A DNA stretch of 64,000 nucleotides, taken from contig WAEK01000001.1 in NCBI GenBank assembly GCA_011634665.1, forward strand, positions 511,501 through 575,500. Direction: 5' to 3'. The notes under the pieces are model-generated. The model was not told the DNA's origin. It searched no databases and was given only the letters and a program-made list of their open reading frames with translations. Position numbers and translations under genes: made by a program. This stretch comes from Mortierella sp. BCC40632. Its lineage: Eukaryota > Mortierellomycota > Mortierellomycetes > Mortierellales > Mortierellaceae. Of the stretch, positions 48,068-59,638 are shown one piece after another; position 1 is the first letter of the stretch, and each line of letters starts with the position of its first letter.

Positions 48068-50051
48068 ATGGCTTCAATCGCGCGTCTCCTCTCGCGCCGC
48101 TCGGCCAGTGTCCTGAGCTCATCGGGAATCGCCAGGAATGCCGCTACCACAGCACGTCCCTCGCCTCTGTTCTCCAACATGACTCCAACCCTTCGGAATT
48201 CGCCCGTGTTGAAGAAGTTCATGTCCACGGACGCCTCGGCTGCTGTTGCCGGACACACCGCCTCTCACCACCACCATGTCAACCGTGAGATGTACGGATC
48301 GACTGCATCCATCGGAGCTACGACCATCACCGCAGACGAGGTCGAGACCGATGACAACATCGATGTCACCTCGCGCCACTTTACCGTCAACTTTGGTCCC
48401 CAGCATCCTGCCGCTCACGGAGTGTTGCGTTTGATCTTGGAATTGGAGGGTGAGGAGATCTTGCGTTGCGATCCCCATGTCGGTCTGTTGCATCGTGGAA
48501 CTGAGAAGTTGATCGAGTACAAGACCTACCTTCAGGCTCTTCCCTACGTAAGTCTTGCTTTATTTGATTTGCAACCACTTATCGCTCTCCTCTCTCTCTC
48601 CCTCAATCCTCGATCTTCGCACTATCTCGATCCTCGATCTTCGCACTATCTCGATCCTCGCACTCGACCTTTCCAACAACGATCGGATGACAATCTCTTT
48701 TTGCCACAATCCAGCCGTACTTTGCGAGCGATCTGCGCTACGGTGGTGATCTCTATCTCTTTTAGATCGGATGGTTTTCTAACGAGTTACAATCTCTTAC
48801 GCTTTTTTTTCCCTTCTTCATCTTCTCAAACCTCCTCCACACCGCCGCCTTCTCTAACCGGATCCAACGATGGGGGCGTTTCAACGACACCTGAACTCAA
48901 TGCTACCAACGATGTTCATTCTTTTCATGTTTTACTGAGCTCAGTTCGATCGCTTGGATTACTGCTCGATGATGGTGAACGAGCAGGCATACTCTCTTGC
49001 CGTCGAGAAGCTTCTCAACATCGACGTCCCAATCCGCGCCAAATACATCCGTACCATGTTTGCAGAGATTACGCGTATCATGAACCACTGCATGTCCGTC
49101 ATGTCCCACATCATGGACGTTGGTGCCTTGACTCCTTTCTTGTGGATGTTCGAGGAGCGTGAAAAGTTGATCGAGTTCTACGAGCGTGTCTCGGGTGCCC
49201 GTATGCACGCTGCCTATGTCCGTCCCGGAGGCGTGTCTCTTGATATCCCCAAGGGTTTGCTCGAGGATATTCACGTCTGGTGCGGTCAGTTCGCCGATCG
49301 CATGGACGAGGCCGAGGAGTTGATTACTGGAAACCGTATCTGGAAGGGTCGTACCGTTGATGTCGGACGCGTCACTGCCAAGGAGGCCCTCGACTGGGGT
49401 TTCTCTGGTGTCATGTTGCGTGGATCGGGCGTGAACTGGGATCTTCGCAAGTCGCAGCCCTATGATGCCTATGATCTCGTTGACTTTGATGTCCCTGTTG
49501 GCACCAAGGGAGACTGCTATGACCGCTACCTCTGCCGTATGGAGGAGATGCGTCAGTCTCTCCGCATCATTCACCAGTGCATCAACGACATGCCCCCTGG
49601 CCCTGTCCGCGTTGACGACCTCAAGATCGCCCCTCCTCGCCGTGCCCACATGAAGGAGAACATGGAGGCTCTTATCCACCACTTCAAGCTCTACTCTGAA
49701 GGATACACCGTCCCCGCAGGCGAGACCTATACTGTCGTTGAGGCTCCTAAGGGAGAGTTTGGTAATATATTTTTTTCCTACAGAGATGCATGGCCCATTC
49801 CTAGATCCCTGAGTTGATTGATATTCTGCTAACACCTCTCCACTATTTTTTTCTTTTTTGGGTGCATTGATTATCTCTTAGGTGTTCACTTGGTTTCTGA
49901 TGGCTCCAACCGCCCTTACCGCTGCAAGATTCGCGCTCCCGGTTTTGCCCATCTTGCTGGATTGGATTTCATGGCCAAGGGTCACTTCATTCCCGATGTC
50001 GTCACAATGATCGGTACCATGGATATTGTGTTCGGAGAGGTCGATCGCTAA
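48068..50051 (+). CDS. NADH:ubiquinone oxidoreductase 49-kDa subunit (NDUFS2/NUO-49)
   Basis: Three exons (48068-48547, 48945-49761 and 49882-50051) encode 488 residues. The first ~60 residues are a mitochondrial presequence rich in Arg, Ser and Ala ([14 protein letters not shown]). The mature protein carries the family blocks [45 protein letters not shown] and RPGGVSLD, and ends in [12 protein letters not shown]. It is a core subunit of complex I and helps form the quinone-binding pocket next to the PSST subunit. Intron 1 contains two copies of a 23-bp CTCGATCCTCGATCTTCGCACTAT-like unit. The start site is the ATG at 48068, the first that gives a targeting peptide. The transcription start must lie in the ~215 bp between the Fz1 hairpin and this ATG. 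Confidence 0.97.
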
Positions 50052-50476
50052 AAGAAAAAACTTGCGCTCTGATCTAGCCCTACCCTCCATCCATATACTC
50101 TCATCGATATACTCACTGGCAGAGAAAAAAAAACGGAGTTGAAGCAAAAGGCGTTCTTTTGCTTCCATTCAATTTTTGCCAACCAGAAACGAACACCTAC
50201 ATCAACACCGCCGCCTCTCCTCTTTACTCTTTCTGCCCACTCTTTCTCTCTCTCTCATCCACTCACTTTTCTCTATTTTTTTTCACACGCCTGTTTTTCT
50301 TAGAATAAAAACTGTCTTTGACGTTCTATTGTTTTTTCTCGTTTGGTCTGCCAATTGTCATGCCATATAACCATTTCTAGACTCTTCCTTCATGCCTCCA
50401 ATTAATTTCTTTCTCTCGTTTACAATGATCTTGGCTGGTATAAAAAAAAAAAAGAGTGCGCTTATTCTTTATTCTT
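50052..50476. other. Convergent 3' flanks of NUO-49 and ketoacyl synthase genes
   Basis: There is no gene. The T/C-rich sequence with A12 at 50441-50452 is consistent with 3' UTRs from both sides. Confidence 0.6.
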
Positions 50477-52292
50477 CTACTTGACCTTGGCAAAGCACAA
50501 CGACGCATTTGTACCTCCAAATCCAAACGAATTGGTCAAGGCCGCTTCCACAACTTTTTCTTGTGCAGTTCGAGGAACATAATTGAGCGTAAACTCACCA
50601 TTGTCATCATGAGCATACAGGTTCAGAGTTGGAGGCAAGAGATTGTGTTTGATCGACAAAATGGTAAAAATAGCCTCCACTGCGCCTGCAGCACCCAACA
50701 AATGACCCACAGCACCCTTGGTGGACGAGACAGCAATCGAATCATGATGACCATCAAACACGGCTTTAATGGCTCGGTTCTCGGCAATATCTCCTTGTTG
50801 TGTCGACGTGGCATGAGCATTCAAATAATTGATTTCGCCTGGAGTCAAGCGTGCGGCTTTCAGGGCACGACGCATGGCCATGGCGGCTCCTGTACCCATC
50901 TCGGGTGGTGCTGTCATATGGTGTGCATCACCTATGCATGCCCAAAAAAAAAAGAGGTGTGTATTAGATGTAAAGGTCGGACAAAATGCTGTTCCGACAC
51001 GACAAACTGAAAATAAAGAGAAAATAGCTAGCAGTATGAGCCATACCTGAAAGTCCATAACCTCGAAGCTCCGCATAGATAGTGGCACCTCGCTTCTTTG
51101 CATGTTCATATTCCTCGAGAACAACTACGCCAGCACCCTCTCCAATGACAAAACCATCTCTGTCCTTGTCAAATGGGCGTGATGCTTCTGCGGGGCTATC
51201 ATTGTACCTAGTCGCCAATGACTTTGCTCTTTTTAAATCGAGTTGTTGATAAAGAAGATGCGAAAGGTGAAAAGGGTCAGTATGGAATTACTGACTACAT
51301 TTGTGTCCTTTTTTTTTCTCACAAAAATAAATATCAAGGTTCTGTTCCTGGAAGAGACGCCCTTTTCTCCTTACTTTGCGAATCCTGCGACTGCTAGTGG
51401 GTGAATACTGGCCTCGGAGCCTCCGGCAATCATAACATCTGCATCACCATATTGGATAAATCGCATGGCATCACCGATGGAATGAGCGCCTGTGGTACAC
51501 GCAGTCGAAACTGCATGGTTGGGGCCCTTGTAGCCATACTTCATCGTCAAATGACCGGCTGCCATATTGATCAGGATCTTGGGAACGAACATTGGACTCA
51601 TCTTGCGGTATCCCTATTCGCGATCCAAGAGAGAGAATAATGAAAGATGGGGGGGGGGGAAGAAAACAATGAATGAGGAGAGAGATCCAGGCAGAGACGG
51701 TACTGTGACTTTCAGCAAAAAGACACTTTGACTACCTACACTCTCAGCATAGGATAGAGTCGTCGAGGCCACATCATCCAAGCTTCCAATGCCAGAGCCA
51801 AGACAAACTCCTGTCCGCTCCTTTTCGTCTTCGGTCGTGCTATCCCACTTGGCGTCCTGAATGGCCATCCGAGCGGCAGCAATAGCGTACTGAGTGAACA
51901 AAGCCATCCTCTTTTCATCCTATAAGATTGAAAGAGTTATGCTCAGTTAGGTCTGATGAATCCTTGCCTTCTCTCTCCCTCTCCTTTTTCATTTATTTTC
52001 TCCTTCCTTCTAGGACAGGACTCGACGAGAAAGATATTCCTACCCCACGATCCAACCACTCTGTGGAATCAAATCCGCCCACATCCTTGGAACCCCTCTG
52101 AACGATCGCTCCGACTTGTGAGGGCAAGGTATCAAATCCAGGCAAAGATGGCTGTGGAGACGGAAGGTCTTTTAAAGAAACAACGCCACACTGTCCAGCA
52201 ATGAGCTTGGACCATGTCTGTTGAACGCCAACGCCCAATGGCGTAACGAGACCAAGTCCTGTCACGACGACCCGACGAGCGCTGAGTGACAT
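50477..52292 (-). CDS. Mitochondrial 3-oxoacyl-[ACP] synthase (KAS II type, Cem1-like)
   Basis: Five exons (52044-52292, 51740-51919, 51375-51613, 51047-51228 and 50477-50931) encode 434 residues. It has the FabF fold with the nucleophilic Cys in [15 protein letters not shown], the first His in [11 protein letters not shown], Lys and the second His in [16 protein letters not shown], and the glycine loop [11 protein letters not shown]. It elongates acyl chains on acyl carrier protein in the type II mitochondrial pathway that feeds lipoate synthesis (established for Cem1/KAS). The start [14 protein letters not shown] leaves only a short basic N-terminus, so import may rely on a cryptic signal. 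Intron acceptors AG|A and AG|G all preserve frame. Confidence 0.95.
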
Positions 52293-52559
52293 GTTGAATG
52301 GAATGGATGAGGTCGTGTCAAGAATTGGAGAAAGAGAGCGTGTTGCATCAAACGACCAGACTACGGAATAGAAGGCTCAAATATAGGCCGTCACACCTCC
52401 GTAGGAAAACAGGGGTAGTAGTGGCTTAATGGTACTGGCCAGGGCACGGACCTCTTCCCCATTGTTTAAAACAATGAGATTTGGGCCTCTTCCACTCTTC
52501 ACTTGTCCACACTCTCTCACTTGTCCACACTCTCCCACTTGTCCATACTCTCTTTCCTA
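52293..52559 (+). promoter_or_regulatory. Shared 5' region of ketoacyl synthase gene (-) and Fz3 (+)
   Basis: The divergent starts are only 267 bp apart. The interval contains a near-perfect palindrome CATTGTTT-A-AAACAATG (52460-52476). Immediately before the Fz3 ATG there are three tandem units of cacttgtccaCACTCTC type (about 52501-52549). No element terminus with a target duplication could be assigned. Confidence 0.5.
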
Positions 52560-55500
52560 ATGGGCATCAATGGCCTTTGGCCGTTTCTTGCTCGCAATGG
52601 CTACCACCCCGAGCCCTCATCCTCGGTCCCTTCCGTCACTCCCTCTCCTACTTCCCCTCCCACTCTGCGAGTCGATGTGCCTGGAGCATTCTACCCCCGG
52701 ATCCGTCAAGCTTACAGCAGGTACAAAGGCACTCGGGCGCATCGAGCCCTCGAGACCGCCATTACAAACTCCGGCCTGCCCAAGACATCTGTGCTCTACC
52801 TCGACGGGGCACCTCCAATCGAGAAAAAGTTGACACATGACGATCGAGCATCAAGGCGGACCCAAGCCCTTGTGAAAGCAAGGGCTAATCTTGATCTCCT
52901 GAAGGAGAGGATCCAAGGTCAAAGACGGTCAGACGATGCCACTTCAGTCGTTTCGAGAGAGATCTCGCTGCTGGGTTTCACTGGTCACCAAGTGAACGGC
53001 AAGGGTTCGCATTACACATGCGAACCAACGGCTGGACCGTACGCGAATGCAGTTTCGAGGCAGATGTGGCAATCGCCTCTGATTGCCAAGCAAACGACGT
53101 CGTCGTAAGTGGCGACAGCGACTTTTTGGCTTACAGTACTGTCTGGACTATCGTCCGTCCATTCCGAGGAAAATATCACCGATATGATATATCTCAAGTG
53201 CTTTTGCATCTCGAAATCAGTCGAGATCAGCTATCGGCGCTTTGTGTCGTCTCCGAGAACGATTATACAAAAAACATCACGAATCTGGGCCCAGTAACGA
53301 ATCACAGATTGATCAAGCCTCTAGTGGGACCAGGTATATACTCTACCTCTCTGCGACTGAATTTACATTTCATCATGCTAAGTTGCTTGCTTCGTTCTAA
53401 CCACTTTAACCATTCATTCAACTATCTTAGATGCTCCTTCGATAGTCGAGGCGTATCTTGGCCTGGAAGAAGTCAAACGAAAGAACACGAACAATGCATC
53501 GTTTGACACCGCGAAGCGAGTGTTTTTTGATCAAGTACAACAATTGGATCCCGCGCCACCACATTCTTCTGAGGAGTACCTGAAACTTGCTGAGGAACTT
53601 GATGAAGCAAGGCAGCTGCACAGGGCCACAGTACGGTCAACTGCGGGTCCGTCCAGGCAAGGGACTGTAGCCAACAGTTTCCTCACTGTGGACAGGCGAC
53701 ATGAAGTCAAGTCAGGGTCTGGGGGAAACCTCAAGTTCCGCCCCCGCTACTCCGCCAAGACTAGATCTCGAAAGATACAGCACGACCCTCCTGAAACAAT
53801 GGAGATGTACAAGTTTAGGCCATGGAGAGAGCCTCCCAGGATCGAAGGCGGGACACCCTCAGCCTCTACTTCAAGGCCAGCTAGGGCTAAAAAAGCAAAG
53901 GTCGAGAAGAAGGATGCCAGAACCATGGAAAAAAGGAGCCTAATGTACACGATGGGGCTCCAGCATCCTATTGTGACTCTTGAGGTCGGCACCCTCCATA
54001 CCAATCTGGAGGAAGCTATCGACGGGGCCCAGTTCAACAAGCAGGTCATTCTCCCTAAAATCAATCAAGCGTTACAAGACATGGTCAAAATCGCGTCAGA
54101 AACCCGCCGTATTTGCGAGCGCGCCATCGCTGTCTTTTTGTCGCGATTGACGATAGATGATATTGACGAGGGCGACAGAGAGATCTTGGATAGACTCTGT
54201 CCGAGGGTATCGAATACGCCAGGCCCTGACGACGACATGGACGATCAAGAACCAACTGAAGCTGGGACCACTAATGCAGGGTTCTTTCAGGCACTGTTGA
54301 TCTGCATTTACACCAAGAGACTTCCGCGAACTGGAGCATCGGCTCCAGCGATCAAGCGACTCGTTGAGAAAGTCAATGATGTCATCCCGACTATGAGGAG
54401 CTCTGCCATCATCCAAAGCCAGGTGCCATACACTGCAAGCAACCTCCTGGGATCAACAGCGACGGATATGGCTGTCTCGATGAGTGTCCACTTCAGGAAA
54501 GGATCACTGGCGTTGTCTGAACAGGTAAAGAAATGGATACCTATTATATGCAGTTATGTATCGTGTTAACAAGCCTGATGCCTGAACTAAGAAAAAAAAA
54601 TATATGATTTTGGTCCCATAGGTCCAGGCTCGCGTGAAAAAGAACCTCCTTCCAGCGGGTACACCTTCTAGGATTCTGCCAAACATTCCTGCAGCCGAGA
54701 ATTTTTTGCTTCTCAACCGAGCAATAGGCAATCGCCGACGACTGTCGCCGATGTCCTCCATGGAGGACAAGTTCGTCACTCTCTCAGAGGTCGACTTGAT
54801 CACCTTGCTCTGGCGCGACGTTGATCTTAAGGCCCTCTTCCGAAAACTTGTCTGTGACGACGGAAACAGCGACGATAGTCTCCAAATCATTCTAGCCAAC
54901 CTTACAACCAAGAACCCAGGAATTGTTCTCAATTCAATCATCACTGACATTGGGCGCAAAGGTGATCAGAGCGGAAACACAGGCCAAAGGATACGTAACA
55001 AGAACCGGTCATACAAGAAGAATGTAAAGGCTCTGTCTATTCGAGAGCTGAAAGAACATCTAACGGAGATCCGCGATGAAGACTTTTCGGCGATCGGGTA
55101 CGCCAAACGCGGCTACACTCTTCATGGGTCCATCCGAACAGACGGGTTTCGCCTCCAAGTGTTGGCGTTCAAGCTGAAGGAGTTGAAGTCGGTCAAGTAC
55201 AAGCAACTCGATCAAGACAAGGTCCCCTTACGCATCAACTCGACGGTTGGTGGAACAGATGATTCGCTTACCGAGATCCAGAATGTCGTGAGGTCCAAAA
55301 ACGACATCGTCGAGCTATGGGGGGATAAGACCTTACCTGAAGAGATCGCAGTCCTTGGGATCGATCTTGGGCAAGCGTTTACCGTCGGAGCCAGCGTCCT
55401 ATTACCAAAGAGCGGAAGATACGATGCTGCGAGGGAAAAAGAAAAGAGGAGAAGGAGGAGAAGGAAGGAGAGAAGGAAATCACGAAGACGCAAGAGAAAA

Positions 55501-56486
55501 GGCAAAGGGAAAGCCATTGCTAAGAAGGTGGAGAAGGAAGGTAGGGAGGGAGGAGGGTCTGGGGCCAAAGGCAAGGGTAAAGGGAGGGCCACGGGCTTGG
55601 GGAAGGATGAGCAAGAGCCCTTGCCTTTTTCAAGTTTGGCGGCCAACCAAAAGGCACTCTACCAGCCAGTCTTCAAGCATCGGCGATGGGCTGAGACGAG
55701 AAAGCAAGAGGCGCCCGCCGTTGGCAGGTCGGTGAGCGACATCGAGAGTGAGTTGCCTCCTCTCCGCGGCAATGACATCGACGTCGAGAAGTATGTGACA
55801 GATATCAAGACTGTCGAGAGCCAGCTCCATTCATTCTACAACAACGACCAGAAAAAGGTTTGGAAGCGCCGTTCGTGGGATCGGAAGAAGGCCATGAAGG
55901 AGGAGTATCGTCAATTGGCGGACCAGCTTTTGAAGATGGTGGGTGGGTCCACTGCAGCCAAGAGAGAAGACGAGAACAAAGTTGTCATTGGGATCGGTCT
56001 CGGAGAGTTTGGTTCGGACATCCGTCTGTCCTCGCTGCACACGTCCTTCAGGTCATACTTTGTGCAAAAGGTATTATGGCAATGCTTGGGTTTGCAGAGA
56101 TCGCATACAAATGAAGCGACAAAACTCTAACTTTTTCTTTTTTCTTTTTCTTTTTCTTTGGACAGGCTCGCTCACTTGGTTACATCGTGGTCGGGGTCAA
56201 CGAGTACTATACGTCGAGAAAGTGCCCAGTCTGTGAGGAGTTTGTGGGACAGGTAAACATTCGTCGATTGTACTGCCCCAAATGCAAGACCTATATCCAT
56301 CGCGATATCCTTGCCGGGCACAATATCGCGAACGTAGTCCGGGGCCATTTACTGAACCAGCAGCGGCCCCTTTACCTCCAACCCCGAGATGCCCAAGGAA
56401 AGTATCCTTGGATGGAGATGATCACCAGTAGCAGCGCAATGGCAAGCAGTAGTTCTCTGGGACAAGCTCGAAAGAGAAGAGTGTAG
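52560..56486 (+). CDS. Fz3: intact FEN1/XPG-like flap nuclease fused to Fanzor/TnpB-like RuvC nuclease
   Basis: Five exons (52560-52917, 52962-53333, 53431-54524, 54622-56070 and 56166-56486) give about 1197 residues. Residues 1-~230 are FEN1-like: MGINGLW start, VDVPG (D39), YLDGAPP (D82), FEAD (E152, D154), SGDSD (D171, D173) and a helical SENDY (D220). These match all seven metal-binding acidic positions of FEN1. A helical ~600-residue middle follows. RuvC-I is VLGIDLGQAF (D856), followed by a ~50-residue Arg/Lys-rich insert. The C-terminus has VNEYYTS (E1104), a zinc ribbon (C1111, C1114, C1128, C1131) and RuvC-III HRDILAGHNIA (D1138). The RuvC half corresponds to Fanzor, a eukaryotic RNA-guided DNA nuclease. 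The function of the joined protein is unknown. The first intron is only 44 nt; without it the frame shifts by -1. Confidence 0.88.
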
Positions 56487-56518
56487 ACCTAGCTAGACTA
56501 GACCTAGACTAGATTCTA

Positions 56519-56538
56519 TGTGTGTCAGCTAACACACA
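56519..56538 (+). ncRNA. Post-stop stem-loop of Fz3
   Basis: TGTGTGT (56519-56525) pairs with ACACACA (56532-56538) around a 6-nt loop, 32 nt after the stop and just past a repeated CTAGACTAGACCTAGACTAG stretch. The position matches the hairpins after Fz1 and Fz2 although the sequences differ, which suggests a conserved structure. A guide-RNA scaffold or mobile-element end is inferred. Confidence 0.35.
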
Positions 56539-56965
56539 CACTGTTGGGATGTACGGTGACATGGGGTCTGTTGACTCTGTTGCTATTCAGCACTCTCAGG
56601 AACAAATACTCATGCTCGTAAAAGTAGTGACCCCATACCTCTTTAGCGCCCCGCTGTGGAGACTACCTCTTTCTCTCTTTCTTTCGTTCTTCCTTCCTCT
56701 ATTTTTTATTATTATTATTATTATTATTTATTTATTTCTCCTTTCCCTGTTGGTCCTATCCTTTGACCTAGGCTCAAAGTTCCACTTCTCAATGTGTAGT
56801 CGGCCGGTGGCTTGGGCATGTTTATGAGGCAGAGGAGGCTTCACGACCCTCTCGGACTATCGGCCGCCTCTCCTCCTCTCAACTTCCCTGGTCATTACCG
56901 TTCTTTCCAGAGCACAGGGACCTTTCTCCTAGAACCATATTCAGCACAAGGATAGAAAAAGAACA
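56539..56965. promoter_or_regulatory. Interval between Fz3 and uL3m, promoter of uL3m
   Basis: No gene is seen. It contains an ATT run (56705-56730) and the presumed promoter of the ribosomal protein gene. The right boundary of the Fz3 element must lie here but no terminal repeat or target duplication was found. Confidence 0.5.
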
Positions 56966-58018
56966 ATGGCCTCACTCATGTCTTCGATCAGGATTGGTCT
57001 CCGTGCAGGAATTAGCACGCAGCAGACACGTGCATTCGCCTCGTCGTCTTCACAGCTCGCCACATGGACCCGTAAGGACTTCAAGCTCCTCCTTCCCCGA
57101 GCATCGGATCACCCGATCACTCGACCATTCAACAGCAACTAGAAATAGAAAAAAGAAAAAAACAGACCAGCATCTCGTGGAAGAAGACAACCACCTCAAC
57201 TTCAAGCTGCTAACTGTCAAGCATTGTCCGATTTCCTATGATACTCTCTCCCTCCCACCTCTTTCTAGACAACTCATTAAGGACAGGAGTTATTGCCAAG
57301 AAGAAGGGCATGACCGCCATGTGGGACGAGTGGGGAAAGAGGATACCAGTCACCGTTCTTCAGGTACGTACCGTTTCCAACATCTCCCGCAAGCCCTTGA
57401 CTTTTTTGTCCTCCTCAGGAAGCTACCGCAAATGAAGATGAAGAAAAGGAAGGCAGCACAAAAATACGACGGACCCACTAGTATAACAGGAAGAAGCAGA
57501 CAGTTCGGGAGAACAATTCATGGCAATCTTATGGCACTGGTGCTTTATTTTGATGCTTGGCGCGCCCGTCTCATAACATTGCTCTGGCTTTGGACTCGTA
57601 GACGAAAATTATCTTGATCTCTTGGAAGGGCTACCCAAACTCACTACGATTATTATTATTTCCTTGCCTTGCTTGCCCATTTATCCCGCTCCTTTTGCAA
57701 TCGAATGCACTACAACCAAAATAGATTGAGCAGAACCAAGTGGTTCAGGTCATGAACGAGGAGAAGCATGGATATACCGCTCTTCAGATCGGATGCTCGG
57801 ATCGCTCGGGAAAGAACACCACCTGCCCCTTGAAGGGTCACTTTGAGAAGGCCGGTGTTTCTCCCAAGGCAAAGCTCTTTGAGTTCCATGTCACACCTGA
57901 TGCCGTCCTCCCAGTCGGTACCGAGTTGGTCGCCTCGCACTTTGTTGCTGGTCAGTTTGTCGATTGCGCTGCACCTACGTAAGTCTCTAAAGAACGAGAT
58001 CTGTCATCTTTGTCACGC

Positions 58019-58071
<53 letters not shown>

Positions 58072-58611
58072 GAAGAGTCTCTTTGTCAAAGCTTTGTATT
58101 GGAGACGTGAATATCTAACCCATGCCTAAATTAATCACCCTCTCTTTTCAATCTTTCTGAACAAATCCGTGTATTACGATGATACAGCATTGGAAAGGGA
58201 TTCCAGGGAGCGATGAAGAGACACGGATTCGGAGGTCAGCCAGCATCACACGGTACTTCAGTCACACATCGTTCTCTCGGTTCTACCGGTCAACGCAAGG
58301 ACCCCGGTAAAGTCTTCAAGGGAAAGAAGATGGCGGGACGTATGGGTGGCGATCAGGCAACAGTCCAGAGCTTGAAGGTCATGAAGATTGATAATGCATT
58401 GAACTTGATCTACGTCAAGGGTGCCGTTCCCGGAGCAGATGATGCCTATGTCAAGGTTCGGGATGCTGTCAAGAAGAGAGGAAATCAGATCGCCCCTGCG
58501 GATTCCTTGCCTCTGCCCTTCCCAACCGTTAGCCCTGCCTTGGTCAAGGCCATGCCACGAGAGTTGGTTGCCAAGACCGGTGGATCGGATCCTTTTGTTG
58601 TGAAGGAGTAA
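56966..58611 (+). CDS. Mitochondrial large-subunit ribosomal protein uL3m
   Basis: Four exons (56966-57071, 57269-57363, 57725-57978 and 58188-58611) encode 292 residues. The first ~30 residues are a mitochondrial presequence ([17 protein letters not shown]). The body has the bacterial-type L3 signature: [34 protein letters not shown] and [20 protein letters not shown]. It binds 23S-like rRNA near the peptidyl-transferase centre and is an early assembly protein. Intron 3 contains a 48-nt GA repeat (58022-58069). The start is the ATG that begins the targeting peptide. Confidence 0.95.
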
Positions 58612-59405
58612 GGGTGTCAGTATCGCGTCTGGTCATTTTTTACTCTCGGTGTTTGTTTGAAATAGGTAGAGTGGGATCCTTTGAGATGAGACTCTGCCCA
58701 TTTGGTCTTTCTATTCATTAAAGCTATCATACTACTTAACTTTTTGACGCGTTTGTCGTCTGACAGACAATGGACAGAAGAGGTACAACTCAGACCCTTG
58801 GAACTGAAGCACAAAGTCCCCTGATCGCGAGAAGTACACACAGTGCTCCTTTTGACCACTAGGGTCACCAAGGTTGAACAAAAGGAAAAGGGGGTTCTCC
58901 TGTGGCCAAGGCGGGGTCTTTTTATCTAGAGGATCAAACCCAAACAGGAACCGCTCGAGGACAACCCGGGCTCTACGGCAGGAGGCCGGAAAAAAAAAAA
59001 AAAAAAAAAAAAAAAGTCAAGCGAGAGGGGACGGACACGCAAACAGGTCCAAAGACAGGAGTGAGGAACATGGTCTTATTGATAGACTATAGACTCTGGC
59101 GAGCACCATTTCATCTTGTTCCCCCTTCTCTTCTCTTCTCGTTCCTTTCCTTTCCTTTCCTTCTTCAAAGTTCTGCTCCTTCCTCCTCCCCTTGAAATCT
59201 CATAGAATGCAATGAATATCCCCAACGGGAGGATCTCCGGTGCCTGCTATGATGGCCTGTTTGGCTTGGATGAACCCGACTGGACTTCAAGGAGAAGACT
59301 CACCCTTAGGTGGGCAAACTGGTGTCAAGGTACGGCCAACACCAAGTTAATCACTCCAGTACAAGCTAGTGTTGCCTATCGAGCGTATTATGGTGTGGCC
59401 ATTCT

Positions 59406-59439
<34 letters not shown>

Positions 59440-59590
59440 CTGGCTGGTGGAGCCAAGGGTAGAAAAACGAGCTCAATAAGTTACGCAGAAACGCGACACG
59501 GCTGTTGGAGGCGGTTGGGTTGGAACGACACATTTTTTCTCTTATTGAGGACGTCAATTAGGATACAAATCGGTTTCCTTTTCTCTCTCG

Positions 59591-59638
<48 letters not shown>

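Noticed and set aside
48903..49835. 310-codon minus-strand frame
   Set aside because: It mirrors exon 2 of the complex I 49-kDa subunit and has no domain of its own.
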